From a virus: a stretch of 23,364 bases of DNA. Shown one piece after another: positions 1 to 7,855 of this stretch. The notes beneath the pieces were generated by a model. It saw only the letters and a program-made list of their open reading frames with translations. It searched no databases and had not been told where the DNA came from. Location: IMG/VR virus record IMGVR_UViG_3300030328_001035, positions 1 through 23,364 of that record; one strand, 5' to 3'. The translations under genes and the position numbers were made by a program. Every line of letters starts with the position of its first letter. Position 1 is the first letter of the stretch.

Positions 1-382
1 TTTTCTCATTAAGTTTTTGTATTGGATCAGTACCATTTGAACAAATTATATTATCGCCAAATTGTGTAAAGCTCCAAAAATCTCTTGAGCCTTCCGTTGT
101 CTTAGAGTTATAACCACCAGACTTTGATATATCAGAAAAAGCTAAACCACTCATTCTATACAGTTTGCTTTGATCTCCTGCATAGTTTGTAGTTCCATCA
201 TCTCCAATACTAGAAAATAATCCAGTTGCATTATTTGTTAATGCATTAGAACTTAAAGCTGTAAAACTAGGAAACGATTTATAACCAACTGCTAAAGGGA
301 TAACATTATCAACTTGTATTGATCCTGTATTCTCATAGCTTGGTAAATCTGCTTGTAGTTGTCCGAATTGTATGTCTGGCAT
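1..382 (-). CDS. Tail nozzle/hub-type protein, 5' part only (cut by window edge)
   Basis: An open leftward frame starts at an ATG at 380-382 and runs off the left edge, giving about 127 residues that begin MPDIQFGQLQADLPSY. The ATG shares one base with the stop of the adaptor gene upstream (TAATG junction). The visible part has a pattern I associate with P22 gp10-like and SU10 nozzle-like tail proteins of podoviruses: a stretch near VDNVIPLAVGYKSFPS, then an aromatic and Gly/Ser-rich segment containing FWSFTQFGDN that resembles beta-propeller blades. Such proteins sit under the adaptor ring, close the portal channel and form the tail tube. Position directly after portal, capsid and adaptor genes supports this. 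Family assignment is from memory of the pattern; most of the protein lies outside the window. Confidence 0.7.
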   Translation of the reverse strand, partial: MPDIQFGQLQADLPSYENTGSIQVDNVIPLAVGYKSFPSFTALSSNALTNNATGLFSSIGDDGTTNYAGDQSKLYRMSGLAFSDISKSGGYNSKTTEGSRDFWSFTQFGDNIICSNGTDPIQKLNEK

Positions 383-1011
383 TACACCACCATTTTAGCT
401 GACATCATTAAAGGAGCAGATGATGTTCTACCTCTTTGTGCTGACTCATTAGCTGTCTTAACTCCTTCTTTATATAAAGATGCCCAGACTTGTAATCGTT
501 CATCATTCATTAAAAATGGCTCACTCTCTGCTAGGCAAGAATATAAATATAAGTCTGGAAAATTAGTTAAAACAAGATTGTCTGCATTAGTTGATGACAA
601 ACCTGTTGGTCTTTTAAAAAATCCTAATTCTAAAACTTTTGCACTATCTGGTTGCATTCCTAAATAAATTTTACTACCAATAATAGTATAATGAGATGGA
701 CTACCAGAGCCTTCTCCTGCATTATACACTCTCATAAAATCTGGAGGCGTAAGATAAGTTAAAAATGTATAAGGACTTGTTTGTAAAGCAACATATCTCA
801 TCTCTAAATAACCTGTTGGCAAATCATAAGATTGAGTTCCAGAAACAGTTGTAATTGATGTATCAATTGTTTCCATTTCTCTTAATCGTAAATCTCTTGC
901 CATACGAGATTCAGCTAAATCAATAAATGTATCAAGATAAGATGTTAAATCTGTCCTGTTTAAATATGATGCTATCTCGTTCTTGAGAGTAGTATATGAA
1001 GTTAAAGCCAT
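382..1011 (-). CDS. Head-tail adaptor (connector) protein, SU10/P22 gp4-like
   Basis: A 209-residue protein. The N-terminal 40 residues form an amphipathic helical segment (LKNEIASYLNRTDLTSYLDT then FIDLAESRMARDLRLREME), followed by a beta-rich middle (YDLPTGYLEMRYVAL) and a helical C-terminal half with LYLYSCLAESEPFLMNDERL. This order of helix, beta insertion and helix is typical of the adaptor that forms a ring below the portal in SU10-like and P22-like podoviruses and receives the nozzle. The gene lies between the capsid block and the nozzle gene, overlapping both neighbours by one base, so it is translated from the late leftward message by stop-start coupling. Function from family resemblance and gene order; no catalytic role expected. 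Confidence 0.75.
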   Translation of the reverse strand: MALTSYTTLKNEIASYLNRTDLTSYLDTFIDLAESRMARDLRLREMETIDTSITTVSGTQSYDLPTGYLEMRYVALQTSPYTFLTYLTPPDFMRVYNAGEGSGSPSHYTIIGSKIYLGMQPDSAKVLELGFFKRPTGLSSTNADNLVLTNFPDLYLYSCLAESEPFLMNDERLQVWASLYKEGVKTANESAQRGRTSSAPLMMSAKMVV

Positions 1012-1367
1012 TATATAGTTCCATTATAAGTTTTAAAAAATCTGTTATCGGGATCGTTAAGCCATTTTCTAAAGCGAACTTTATCTTTAATAGCTCCAGC
1101 ATTTGTCATAATGCCTTGTTTTGATAATTGTTGAACAACAACAAGAGGAATAGAGGCAACCTTAGTCATTCCTGCATGTTTTCCTAATTCGCCTCTCATC
1201 CTAAGTGCTTCATTACCTAAATTAGACTCTTTTTTATTCATGTCTATAATAGGTTGAATATCTTGCACATCTTCAAAGTGATATTTATTTTCGCTTTCGT
1301 CAATGTGCATTCTTGTTTTTAAAGTTGATGCACTATTTTTATCGTCTATCCAAAGTTTTTTTGTCAT
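1011..1367 (-). CDS. Conserved phage protein of unknown function (probable head-associated)
   Basis: A 118-residue protein with a charged N-terminal half (WIDDKNSASTLKTRMHIDES) and a C-terminal half containing VASIPLVVVQQLSKQGIM and the motif RKWLNDPDNRFFKTYNG. I recognise the WLNDPDNRxF segment as recurrent in small proteins encoded next to head genes of podoviruses, but no function is known to me. It ends one base into the adaptor start and begins four bases inside the upstream gene, so it belongs to the late leftward operon. Probably cytoplasmic or virion-associated; no membrane segment or signal peptide is visible. Confidence 0.6.
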   Translation of the reverse strand: MTKKLWIDDKNSASTLKTRMHIDESENKYHFEDVQDIQPIIDMNKKESNLGNEALRMRGELGKHAGMTKVASIPLVVVQQLSKQGIMTNAGAIKDKVRFRKWLNDPDNRFFKTYNGTI

Positions 1368-1660
1368 ACCATCTCGGTTGCGTATAAACTTCCACTTGTA
1401 GATGCTTCTCTGATAGCTCCAATTTTATCGCCACCACTTACTTTAATGAAAATAACTTCATCTTTTGGTAAATAAGATCCAGTATTAACGGTTGCAGTTG
1501 GAGATGATGCAACAACAAAATGACAGCCTGCTGTTTTTGCACATAACATTATATAACTCGTATCTGCACTAAAAGCAGTTGAATTTGCTACTGACGAATC
1601 AGTAAAATCAATTTTATGTATTGTTGATGGTCTGCCATAATATATCCCTGCATTAGCCAT
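1364..1660 (-). CDS. Small virion-like protein, possible capsid decoration
   Basis: A 98-residue protein rich in Ser, Thr, Ala and Gly with alternating hydrophobic residues, suggesting a compact beta-sandwich. The C-terminal segment IFIKVSGGDKIGAIREAS followed by GSLYATEMV is the kind of strand-turn pattern seen in phage surface or decoration proteins. It lies two bases after the similar-sized gene 1663-2016 and overlaps the next gene by four bases. The two tandem proteins both look all-beta and may be structural partners on the capsid. No family is recognised with confidence, so the decoration role is inference. Confidence 0.5.
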   Translation of the reverse strand: MANAGIYYGRPSTIHKIDFTDSSVANSTAFSADTSYIMLCAKTAGCHFVVASSPTATVNTGSYLPKDEVIFIKVSGGDKIGAIREASTSGSLYATEMV

Positions 1661-1662
1661 AA

Positions 1663-2016
1663 TTACCCCATTCTTCTGATTACGAAAGTTACTTCACACT
1701 CACAAGCAGTTGAAGATGCACCATCTGTAATCATTTCGATTGTTTGACCTTCTGCTACATAATTTGCACTTGAAGGAGTTGCTGAATCAACATCTCCTGC
1801 AGCAGAGCCAGATTGTGTTATTGTAATACCACCACCACCAACAGCTACTCCACCTATCTCAAAAGATAGACCTGCATCAGCAGAGGAAATTGCATTTTTA
1901 ATTGTAGTATAAATTTTAATAATTTTTCCAGAATCAGGAGCAGTTACAAAACTACTACCTGCTGTTGAGATAGTTGTAATCTTTCCTGTTAAAAAATAAT
2001 CGTTTAATGTTCTCAT
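1663..2016 (-). CDS. Small virion-like beta protein following the capsid gene
   Basis: A 117-residue protein starting MRTLNDYFLTGKITTIS. It is Gly/Ser/Thr/Ala-rich with strand-like stretches (GKIIKIYTTIKNAI, GGGGITITQSG, CEVTFVIRRMG) and few charges. Proteins with this opening and a single beta domain are common downstream of SU10-type capsid genes in marine podoviruses and are usually called hypothetical or putative decoration proteins. It is the first gene after the capsid terminator, so its expression must come from read-through or a promoter in the 80-bp gap. Role as head decoration or fibre is inference. Confidence 0.55.
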   Translation of the reverse strand: MRTLNDYFLTGKITTISTAGSSFVTAPDSGKIIKIYTTIKNAISSADAGLSFEIGGVAVGGGGITITQSGSAAGDVDSATPSSANYVAEGQTIEMITDGASSTACECEVTFVIRRMG

Positions 2017-2050
2017 TGTTTTTCCTATTGTTCCGTGATTTATTCACTTC

Positions 2051-2080
2051 AATAAAAAAGGGAGGACTTACTCCTCCCTT
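2051..2080 (-). terminator. Rho-independent terminator after the capsid gene
   Basis: A perfect 9-bp stem (AAGGGAGGA at 2058-2066 with TCCTCCCTT at 2072-2080) and a 5-base loop. Read leftward, the stem is followed by a U-rich stretch (2057-2051). It lies 17 bases past the capsid stop. It would end most late transcripts there, so capsid, scaffold and portal are made in excess over the tail genes beyond. Confidence 0.85.
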
Positions 2081-2096
2081 ATAAAAAAATATAAAT

Positions 2097-3101
2097 CTAT
2101 GCAGTTAATGCAAAGATACCATAGTTAGCATTTGGACTACGAGCAGTTAAAGCATACTCTGTTACAAGCATTCTTTTATCACTATCGCCAGTCTTAGCTA
2201 ATTCTTTTGTCTCAAAAGGTCTGAGGTAAGAAACTTCCCATTTATCCATTTCAAGAATATCAACTCTATTCTCTTGCTGAAATCTATCTGGTACGAAACT
2301 CACTTCGGAGAAATCAGATACATATACATCTACGGCACCAATTACTCTTTTGTCTTTAATGTCGTTTGTATTTGTAGCAATTCCATTGAAACCACTTGCA
2401 GTTTGTTTATGAGAAGCAGTCATTAGAACTACATCTGGATTTCCACCAAGCTCAAAACATTTTTTAAGACCTGCTTTTAACAAATCTTCTGTGAAAGCTC
2501 TTAGAGTTCCGTTAGCATTTCTTTTTACTAAACCATCTCCATTTAAACCAGCACCTACTGCTCCCGCAGCATTTGCATAAGTAGTATTAGCTGCAGCACT
2601 GTAATTGTTAGCTGCAGTTGCAGTTCCTGCGATGTTTCCACCGTACCAAGTTCCTACACTACCTGTATTACGGGCTGTTCCTGCAGCACCAGCTGTTTTA
2701 AAAGTTTCTGCGCCTATGAAAGTATGTTCCATATCCCGCTTAATTTCTTTTCCAGCTTTGGCTAGTTGATAAGCCAGTTCGTCTCCACGACCGGCGTTAG
2801 TTACTGCTTGATCAGTTCCTGATACACCAATAACTTTGTTTGAGATTTGAGTATAGTTTCCAAGTCTGACTGTTGCAGCCATAGATGTATTCCCAAAATC
2901 ATCTCCTTCAATTTGTGCGTTTGCTCCTGCACTTGCTAGTCCATCAGTCTGCCATTCATGGTTAGTTTGTGAAGCATTGCCTTTTCCAGCATTGCTCATG
3001 AACGGACATTCTGTTGGAGCTATATTATATATAACATCAGCCAAATCTTCTCTGATTCCGACTCTGTTGTATGTCTGTACTGTATTTCCCGGTACGGCCA
3101 T
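2097..3101 (-). CDS. Major capsid protein, SU10 type (HK97 fold)
   Basis: A 334-residue protein beginning MAVPGNTVQTYNRVGIREDL. The N-terminal region (DVIYNIAPTECPFMSNAGKG, then NHEWQTDGLA) and the C-terminal segment KWEVSYLRPFETKELAKTGD match the SU10-like major capsid family (DUF5309-type HK97 fold). Several hundred copies build the icosahedral head. The segment around residues 140-190 is rich in Ala, Gly, Asn and Thr and could be a surface loop. A good ribosome site (AGGAGA) precedes the ATG. The scaffold gene lies 9 bases upstream and a strong terminator directly downstream, the usual arrangement for a highly expressed capsid gene. Length is normal for this family. Confidence 0.92.
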   Translation of the reverse strand: MAVPGNTVQTYNRVGIREDLADVIYNIAPTECPFMSNAGKGNASQTNHEWQTDGLASAGANAQIEGDDFGNTSMAATVRLGNYTQISNKVIGVSGTDQAVTNAGRGDELAYQLAKAGKEIKRDMEHTFIGAETFKTAGAAGTARNTGSVGTWYGGNIAGTATAANNYSAAANTTYANAAGAVGAGLNGDGLVKRNANGTLRAFTEDLLKAGLKKCFELGGNPDVVLMTASHKQTASGFNGIATNTNDIKDKRVIGAVDVYVSDFSEVSFVPDRFQQENRVDILEMDKWEVSYLRPFETKELAKTGDSDKRMLVTEYALTARSPNANYGIFALTA

Positions 3102-3110
3102 ATTAGTCTC

Positions 3111-4139
3111 CTATTCGTTAAAGTACATTTCCTTCAACACATTTTGTGCATCAGAAATATGTCCCGATTGTTTAAGTCTTGACATTCGTTTATCAACATT
3201 TTGCTTTTTATCTGAATCTTCTCTAACATTTGAAGCATTAGAAGTAACAACTCTAGGAGCTTTATTAACTTTTTTATCAGCTAACTTTGTTTTTTTAAGT
3301 TGATTATATCTATAAGCATCTACAAGGAGGAGAACAGCTCTGTGATCTACCATCATTGCGATTTCTTGGTCGCTATAACCACTTTCTTTTGCAAAATTAG
3401 AAAGATTTTTAGTCAACTCTGGACCTTTTACTTTGTCAGCATAAATTGGAAGTTTTTCGGTCAAGATTTTTCGTTCATTAGCAATGTACTCATCATAAAC
3501 TTTCTTTTGCTCTTCTTGTTGTTCTTGTCGAATACGCATTTGCTCTTGTTGAGCTATTTGTAATGCTTCTTTACGCTTATCTGATTCTGCTTTTTGTTTT
3601 ACATATTCAGCAGGATCGCTTTCGTAAAGACTATCCCAATCAATGTTTTTTTCTTCTTGCTTTAAATTTTTAGATAAAGTTTCTAATTGTTCAGCATATT
3701 GATTTCTCGAATTTTTAACTGCTTCTAACTCTTTATTTAAGTTTTCTTGCATTGAGTCAACCTCTTTGCGTTGATTACCTAAGTCCTGAGTTTTTTTAGT
3801 ATAGTCCGACTCCCGAGAGTAACCTTTTAGGAGTTCATCAAGGGTAACTTTTTGTTTGTTACCATTAATAGTAACATCATAAAGTTCCTCTTCACTTTCT
3901 AATTTGGCTTCTGTGTTTTCGTCTATTTCTTCTACATCTAAATCTTCTATTAAGGGATCGTTGGTGTCTTTTTCAAGATCGCCTTTCCCTTCTTCTTCTT
4001 TAGTTGTTGTTTTTGGCTCTTCGTTCCTTGCAGTTTCTTCATTATTTAATAGGGTAGCGATAGCCGTTGCTGTTTCATCAGTTTTATTATAGGGTGGTTG
4101 CGAAACAACAGACTCCTCACTAGAGGGTTGCTCTGTCAT
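3111..4139 (-). CDS. Capsid scaffolding protein
   Basis: A 342-residue, very acidic and helical protein. Residues 1-85 are Glu/Asp/Thr-rich and probably disordered. A short conserved patch follows, DVTINGNKQKVTLDELLKGY then SRESDYTKKTQ, which is characteristic of scaffold proteins next to SU10-type capsid genes. Residues of about 110-230 are a long coiled coil full of Gln, Glu and Lys. The C-terminal tail is basic (KKTKLADKKVNKAPR and later RMSRLKQSGH), as expected for the region that contacts the inner capsid surface. It would template prohead assembly and then leave. The gene sits immediately before the capsid gene. Confidence 0.85.
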   Translation of the reverse strand: MTEQPSSEESVVSQPPYNKTDETATAIATLLNNEETARNEEPKTTTKEEEGKGDLEKDTNDPLIEDLDVEEIDENTEAKLESEEELYDVTINGNKQKVTLDELLKGYSRESDYTKKTQDLGNQRKEVDSMQENLNKELEAVKNSRNQYAEQLETLSKNLKQEEKNIDWDSLYESDPAEYVKQKAESDKRKEALQIAQQEQMRIRQEQQEEQKKVYDEYIANERKILTEKLPIYADKVKGPELTKNLSNFAKESGYSDQEIAMMVDHRAVLLLVDAYRYNQLKKTKLADKKVNKAPRVVTSNASNVREDSDKKQNVDKRMSRLKQSGHISDAQNVLKEMYFNE

Positions 4140-4153
4140 ATAACTCCTTTTTA

Positions 4154-4399
4154 TTATTTATTAATCTGTTTAGATGCTAGTTTACCAGTTTCCATTACAG
4201 ATTGTAGTTGCACTAGAAGGACATTTAACATTTTTTTCATCATGTAAATTTTTTCTCTTCCTTCTGTGTCTCTTATCGGAGAGTTTAACCATTCTAAGTC
4301 TAACTCACTCGAAACCTTTTGTATTGCTTCTGCAAATATTTCATCATCTAATATTGCTTTTGCTCTATGTCCTCTTTGTATCTCTTTTTCTTTATCCAT
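4154..4399 (-). CDS. Small conserved phage protein between scaffold and portal genes
   Basis: An 81-residue, wholly helical protein: RGHRAKAILDDEIFAEAIQK, then LEWLNSPIRDTEGREKIYMM, ending in METGKLASKQINK. I recognise the pattern RGxRAKxxLxDEIF...REKxYxxLK as recurrent in head modules of podoviruses and siphoviruses, where it lies between portal and scaffold genes and has no known function. A helical head-assembly or internal protein is plausible. It overlaps the upstream gene by one base and is followed by the scaffold gene after 14 bases. Confidence 0.6.
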   Translation of the reverse strand: MDKEKEIQRGHRAKAILDDEIFAEAIQKVSSELDLEWLNSPIRDTEGREKIYMMKKMLNVLLVQLQSVMETGKLASKQINK

Positions 4400-5325
4400 T
4401 ATTTATCGTAATCTTCCATGTATTGCTGTTGTGAAGCAGTCATTTGTGGAGGAGTAATAAAAGGATTACCACCACTAAATCCAGATTGCGTATGTGGATT
4501 TGCTATTCCACCTCCTGTTTGCATAGTGCCAACATTACCTGGATTTTGTGTGTAATTAACAAAATTATTATTGTTTGGATTATTTGAACTAATGACAACA
4601 TTACCACCACCAAAATCTTCTCCACCTCCATAACTGCCACCAGTTGATCCATCATAATATGGTACTTCGGCTTCATTTGTTGTAGCAGGAGGAGTTAAGA
4701 AAACATTAGGCTCTTGGTTTAAATCATAAATAGGATTGTTGTTATTATCATATTGACCTGTAAAATAACCTCTTCTGCGAAGTTCTATATCCATAGCGTC
4801 TCTTCGCATTTGATTTTGTTTTCCAAAAGGTAATTGAAAAGCTAAAGGCATAAATTGACCACCAAGAGTAACTTGGCTTCCTTTACTATCAAGAAAACCT
4901 AAAGGACTATTTTTTAACCATCCATCTTTTAAATAATCAATTAAATCTTCGTCAGATAAACCTTTCATTGCATCAATAGAATAATATTTTCTTGGCTCTT
5001 CTTGATTATCGTCTCTATCTCTATTTTCATCATAAGCTGATCTACCAAAAGTTTCTATTGGCTGACATATACCATCAACTAACATATATCCTTCTTGGCA
5101 AGGATCAACAGGGGTGTTTGGTTGAGAAAAATCTAATTGTGGATTTGGAAAATCTGCACTAGGATCAAGAGTTCCTGCTTTTTCTTGCTCTGTTCGTAAA
5201 TCATAAATTGGATTACGAAATTTACCCGCACTATTAACATTAGGTGTGGCATTCATTTTACCACCAAGATAATCATTAATAATACTTTGAGCTTTTGAGC
5301 TTTGCATAAATGGGGTAAATGCCAT
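4399..5325 (-). CDS. Gly/Asn-rich virion-associated protein, unknown function
   Basis: A 308-residue protein of low complexity. The first 70 residues contain MQSSKAQSIINDYLGGKM; a small cysteine motif CQEGYMLVDGICQP follows near residues 76-89 and could form one disulfide. The central part has a short helical block (GLSDEDLIDYLKDGWLKNSP) and the last 100 residues are dominated by Gly, Asn, Pro and Gln (GGSYGGGEDFGGGN). Similar Cys-Pro-Glu-Gly-Tyr motifs occur in proteins of marine podoviruses that I cannot assign. It shares one base with the portal stop and with the next start, so it is made in step with the portal. A flexible internal or tail protein is inference. Confidence 0.5.
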   Translation of the reverse strand: MAFTPFMQSSKAQSIINDYLGGKMNATPNVNSAGKFRNPIYDLRTEQEKAGTLDPSADFPNPQLDFSQPNTPVDPCQEGYMLVDGICQPIETFGRSAYDENRDRDDNQEEPRKYYSIDAMKGLSDEDLIDYLKDGWLKNSPLGFLDSKGSQVTLGGQFMPLAFQLPFGKQNQMRRDAMDIELRRRGYFTGQYDNNNNPIYDLNQEPNVFLTPPATTNEAEVPYYDGSTGGSYGGGEDFGGGNVVISSNNPNNNNFVNYTQNPGNVGTMQTGGGIANPHTQSGFSGGNPFITPPQMTASQQQYMEDYDK

Positions 5326-7289
5326 TAATTTAATCCTTGTTCTAAAATTTTAGATGCTAATTTTTCTTTTTCTAATTCATTAACATTTTGATCTTTAACA
5401 ACTTGCGTTGCCAATTTTTGTTCATCAAGTTCTAATTTTCTATTTTTATATTCCATGTCTGCCATTGCCTTTTGTTTACTAATTTCTATTTGTTGAGCTG
5501 CAAGTTGCAGAGCTGGATCTTGTTTATCTTCTTTAGGTGGTTGAGGTGGTTGTTGAGATGGATCGTTAAAAAATTGCGTTGCATCTTTATAACCACTATT
5601 TTGCAGATACGCCTCAATTGTGTTGTATATAGTTTGAGGAGTAACCATTCCCATCCCGCCCATGTTAATCATTTTTTCTTGAACATTTAAAACTTGTTGT
5701 AATACTTCTAATCGTTGATCTTGATTACCTGTTCCCAATCCTACTTGAACCGTGCAATCATAATGATCAGTCCATTCTCTCGGATTCATTGGAATAAATT
5801 GACCTCGTAATTTAACAATTCTTTCTTGATCTTGGTATTCACAAACAACAGCTAAAATATTTTTAAATATATCTTTTACACCATCAGCAAAACTTCGAGC
5901 AACAAGTTCAATTCTTTGTGTGCTAGAGTTCATCATTTGATTAACACTTTGTGCGGTCGTATGTGATTTGTTAATCGTATCTGGGTTTAAACCCATTAAT
6001 TGATTTGGTACACCAGATCTTTTTTCTTTAAGTTGATCTATTTTTTGCATCATAGCCAAACCTTCATTTAAAAAATTTGGTTGAGGCATTGGAGTAACAG
6101 CGTTTGGAGATTTAACTCTTACAATTCCACCAGGTCTTGTAGTAAGTAAATCATCTAAGTTTGCTTGACCATCTACTACGACAGTTCTTGCGTTTCCTAA
6201 TGTGTACATATTATCAAGCGACTGTCTCATTATTGCAGTACTCATCATCTGTACATCAGCCAATAGATCATACATGGATAAACCAAAAAATCTAAATGGC
6301 ATAGGAACTGCCACACACATTGCAAAAGGAAGATGATTTATTTCTTCATTTTCCAATATGTTATAATTGTTATAACCACTACCACCTACAATAATTTTTC
6401 TAAGTTCTGCAATACCATCTCCATCAACATCTACATTCATATAACATTCTGTTATTTGAACAACACGCATAGAAGGATCAATATTAGAAACTTCAATATC
6501 CATAGTTGGATCATCATAAGATCGTCTAGTCGTAGCTTCCGTGTTAAAGACTTGATCTTCCGCACTTGGCAAATTTTCAACATCTTTTTTATTGAAACCC
6601 ATATCTAATAATTCAGATACAGTTTTGGTAACTCTATGAGCTATGAAGTTACAATCTTTTAAGTTTTTTGCTCTTGGAGAAACCAATATTTCTTCTGGTG
6701 GAACTGGGTCTATTTGGCATCTTCCATATTCTTTTGTTCTTCTAAGTTCTACATCATAGAAAATACCATCAACTTCTTCAATAGTTTCTATTTCTAATAT
6801 TTCAACATCACTATCAATTAATAATGCTTGATATTGCATTTCGTCTAAATGTTTATAAGACTCTTTCTTTTGTTTTTTAGATGTTTTCCAATAGATTTTA
6901 CAAAAGCCATTCTTTTGAAGTAGTGCAGTCTTAAACATAGAATGCAAAATAGAAAAACCATCATTATCACGATTAAAAATAAAGTTACAATAGTCTGTAA
7001 TTTGCTCTGCGTATGGCACATCTTCTGGACCTTGAGGCTCAAAGTTAACCATCTTATCGCTTTGCGTAAACATTCGCATTAGACTAGGCAACATGGACTC
7101 AACAACTTCCAATAAGTCTTGGCTGACCACACTTGATCTACCTTCTACCTCATTTCCTAGTGGCTCTCCTAAATAATATTTAAGAGCATCCTCTCGTTGT
7201 TTTGATAGATCACTAGAATAAAATCCTAAAGAGCTAGAAATCTCTTGAGAGATTAAAGCTAGTAATCTTGATTTTGATAATTTTGCCAT
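5325..7289 (-). CDS. Portal protein
   Basis: A 654-residue protein with the features of podovirus portal proteins: an N-terminal region with RSSVVSQDLLEVVESMLPSL and the stretch QNGFCKIYW (the hydrophobic crown-to-wing start), the stem segment around MYDLLADVQMMSTAIMRQSL, and RPGGIVRVKSPNAVTPMPQP. The C-terminal 130 residues are Gln/Glu/Lys-rich and helical with a Pro-Gln stretch (DPSQQPPQPPKED), consistent with a barrel. Twelve copies form the DNA channel at one head vertex and bind TerL during packaging. It starts 8 bases after the methyltransferase gene. The family match is strong, with normal length for this group. Confidence 0.92.
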   Translation of the reverse strand: MAKLSKSRLLALISQEISSSLGFYSSDLSKQREDALKYYLGEPLGNEVEGRSSVVSQDLLEVVESMLPSLMRMFTQSDKMVNFEPQGPEDVPYAEQITDYCNFIFNRDNDGFSILHSMFKTALLQKNGFCKIYWKTSKKQKKESYKHLDEMQYQALLIDSDVEILEIETIEEVDGIFYDVELRRTKEYGRCQIDPVPPEEILVSPRAKNLKDCNFIAHRVTKTVSELLDMGFNKKDVENLPSAEDQVFNTEATTRRSYDDPTMDIEVSNIDPSMRVVQITECYMNVDVDGDGIAELRKIIVGGSGYNNYNILENEEINHLPFAMCVAVPMPFRFFGLSMYDLLADVQMMSTAIMRQSLDNMYTLGNARTVVVDGQANLDDLLTTRPGGIVRVKSPNAVTPMPQPNFLNEGLAMMQKIDQLKEKRSGVPNQLMGLNPDTINKSHTTAQSVNQMMNSSTQRIELVARSFADGVKDIFKNILAVVCEYQDQERIVKLRGQFIPMNPREWTDHYDCTVQVGLGTGNQDQRLEVLQQVLNVQEKMINMGGMGMVTPQTIYNTIEAYLQNSGYKDATQFFNDPSQQPPQPPKEDKQDPALQLAAQQIEISKQKAMADMEYKNRKLELDEQKLATQVVKDQNVNELEKEKLASKILEQGLN

Positions 7290-7297
7290 TTATTTTT

Positions 7298-7852
7298 TTA
7301 AATCCAGTCTATTGTTGGTAATCCATTGTAATTAACATCATAAATAAACCAACCAAAAGCCATAAGACCTCTAGCCACTTCATCTCCTTGTTTTTTAAAT
7401 GGAACTCGTCTTGAGAAAATTAAAACTTTTTCTAATTTTCTTTTATTAAATATTTGTTCTCTTCTTTTTAAACCTTCTAAATAAGAAACTTTAGAAAGCA
7501 TAACAACTTTTTTACGAGCCAATGTAAAAGCATGAGTTGTAAATTCTGTTGCTAAATTAAAAGGTGGATTAGTTACTATGTTGTCAACTTGTTTTGTTGA
7601 TTGTAAAAAATCTATTCCTGTTTCTCCATATCCTCTGTCAATTAAATCTGAAGAATAAACATCATATCCTTCTTTAATTATTAATTTGGACATAGCACCA
7701 TTCCCACAAGCACACTCCCAAATGTTGCCATTAAACTTTTGTCTATCTAATAATGATTGTGTGGCATTATCTGGTGTAGGGTAAAAATCGTTTTCTTCTC
7801 TATCATTATTTGCGTTATGTCCAACATAAGCTAAAGCAGAAGATTTTTTCAT
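7298..7852 (-). CDS. Orphan DNA methyltransferase (probably N6-adenine)
   Basis: A 184-residue, single-domain SAM-dependent methyltransferase. Visible motifs: DFYPTP at residues 22-27, a SAM-binding motif I (ECACGNGAM, 46-54), an acidic residue after strand 2 (SSDL, D69), and the catalytic motif IV NPPF at 95-98. The order motif I before NPPF fits the gamma-type amino-methyltransferases that act on adenine N6 (N4-cytosine is possible). No restriction endonuclease or separate specificity subunit is nearby, so it is likely a solitary enzyme that marks phage DNA, for protection from host restriction or to influence packaging. Its location between terL and portal, 3 and 8 bases from its neighbours, is unusual. 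Target sequence cannot be read from the protein. Confidence 0.82.
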   Translation of the reverse strand: MKKSSALAYVGHNANNDREENDFYPTPDNATQSLLDRQKFNGNIWECACGNGAMSKLIIKEGYDVYSSDLIDRGYGETGIDFLQSTKQVDNIVTNPPFNLATEFTTHAFTLARKKVVMLSKVSYLEGLKRREQIFNKRKLEKVLIFSRRVPFKKQGDEVARGLMAFGWFIYDVNYNGLPTIDWI

Positions 7853-7855
7853 ACT

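Noticed and set aside
359-667. Rightward frame of 102 codons over the nozzle/adaptor junction
   Set aside because: It lies antisense to two genes with clear protein patterns and has no family resemblance or operon context.
3300-4457. Several rightward hydrophobic frames over scaffold and neighbouring genes
   Set aside because: Antisense to Lys/Glu-rich coding sequence, which creates Phe/Leu/Ser-rich shadow frames; no ribosome sites or coupling.
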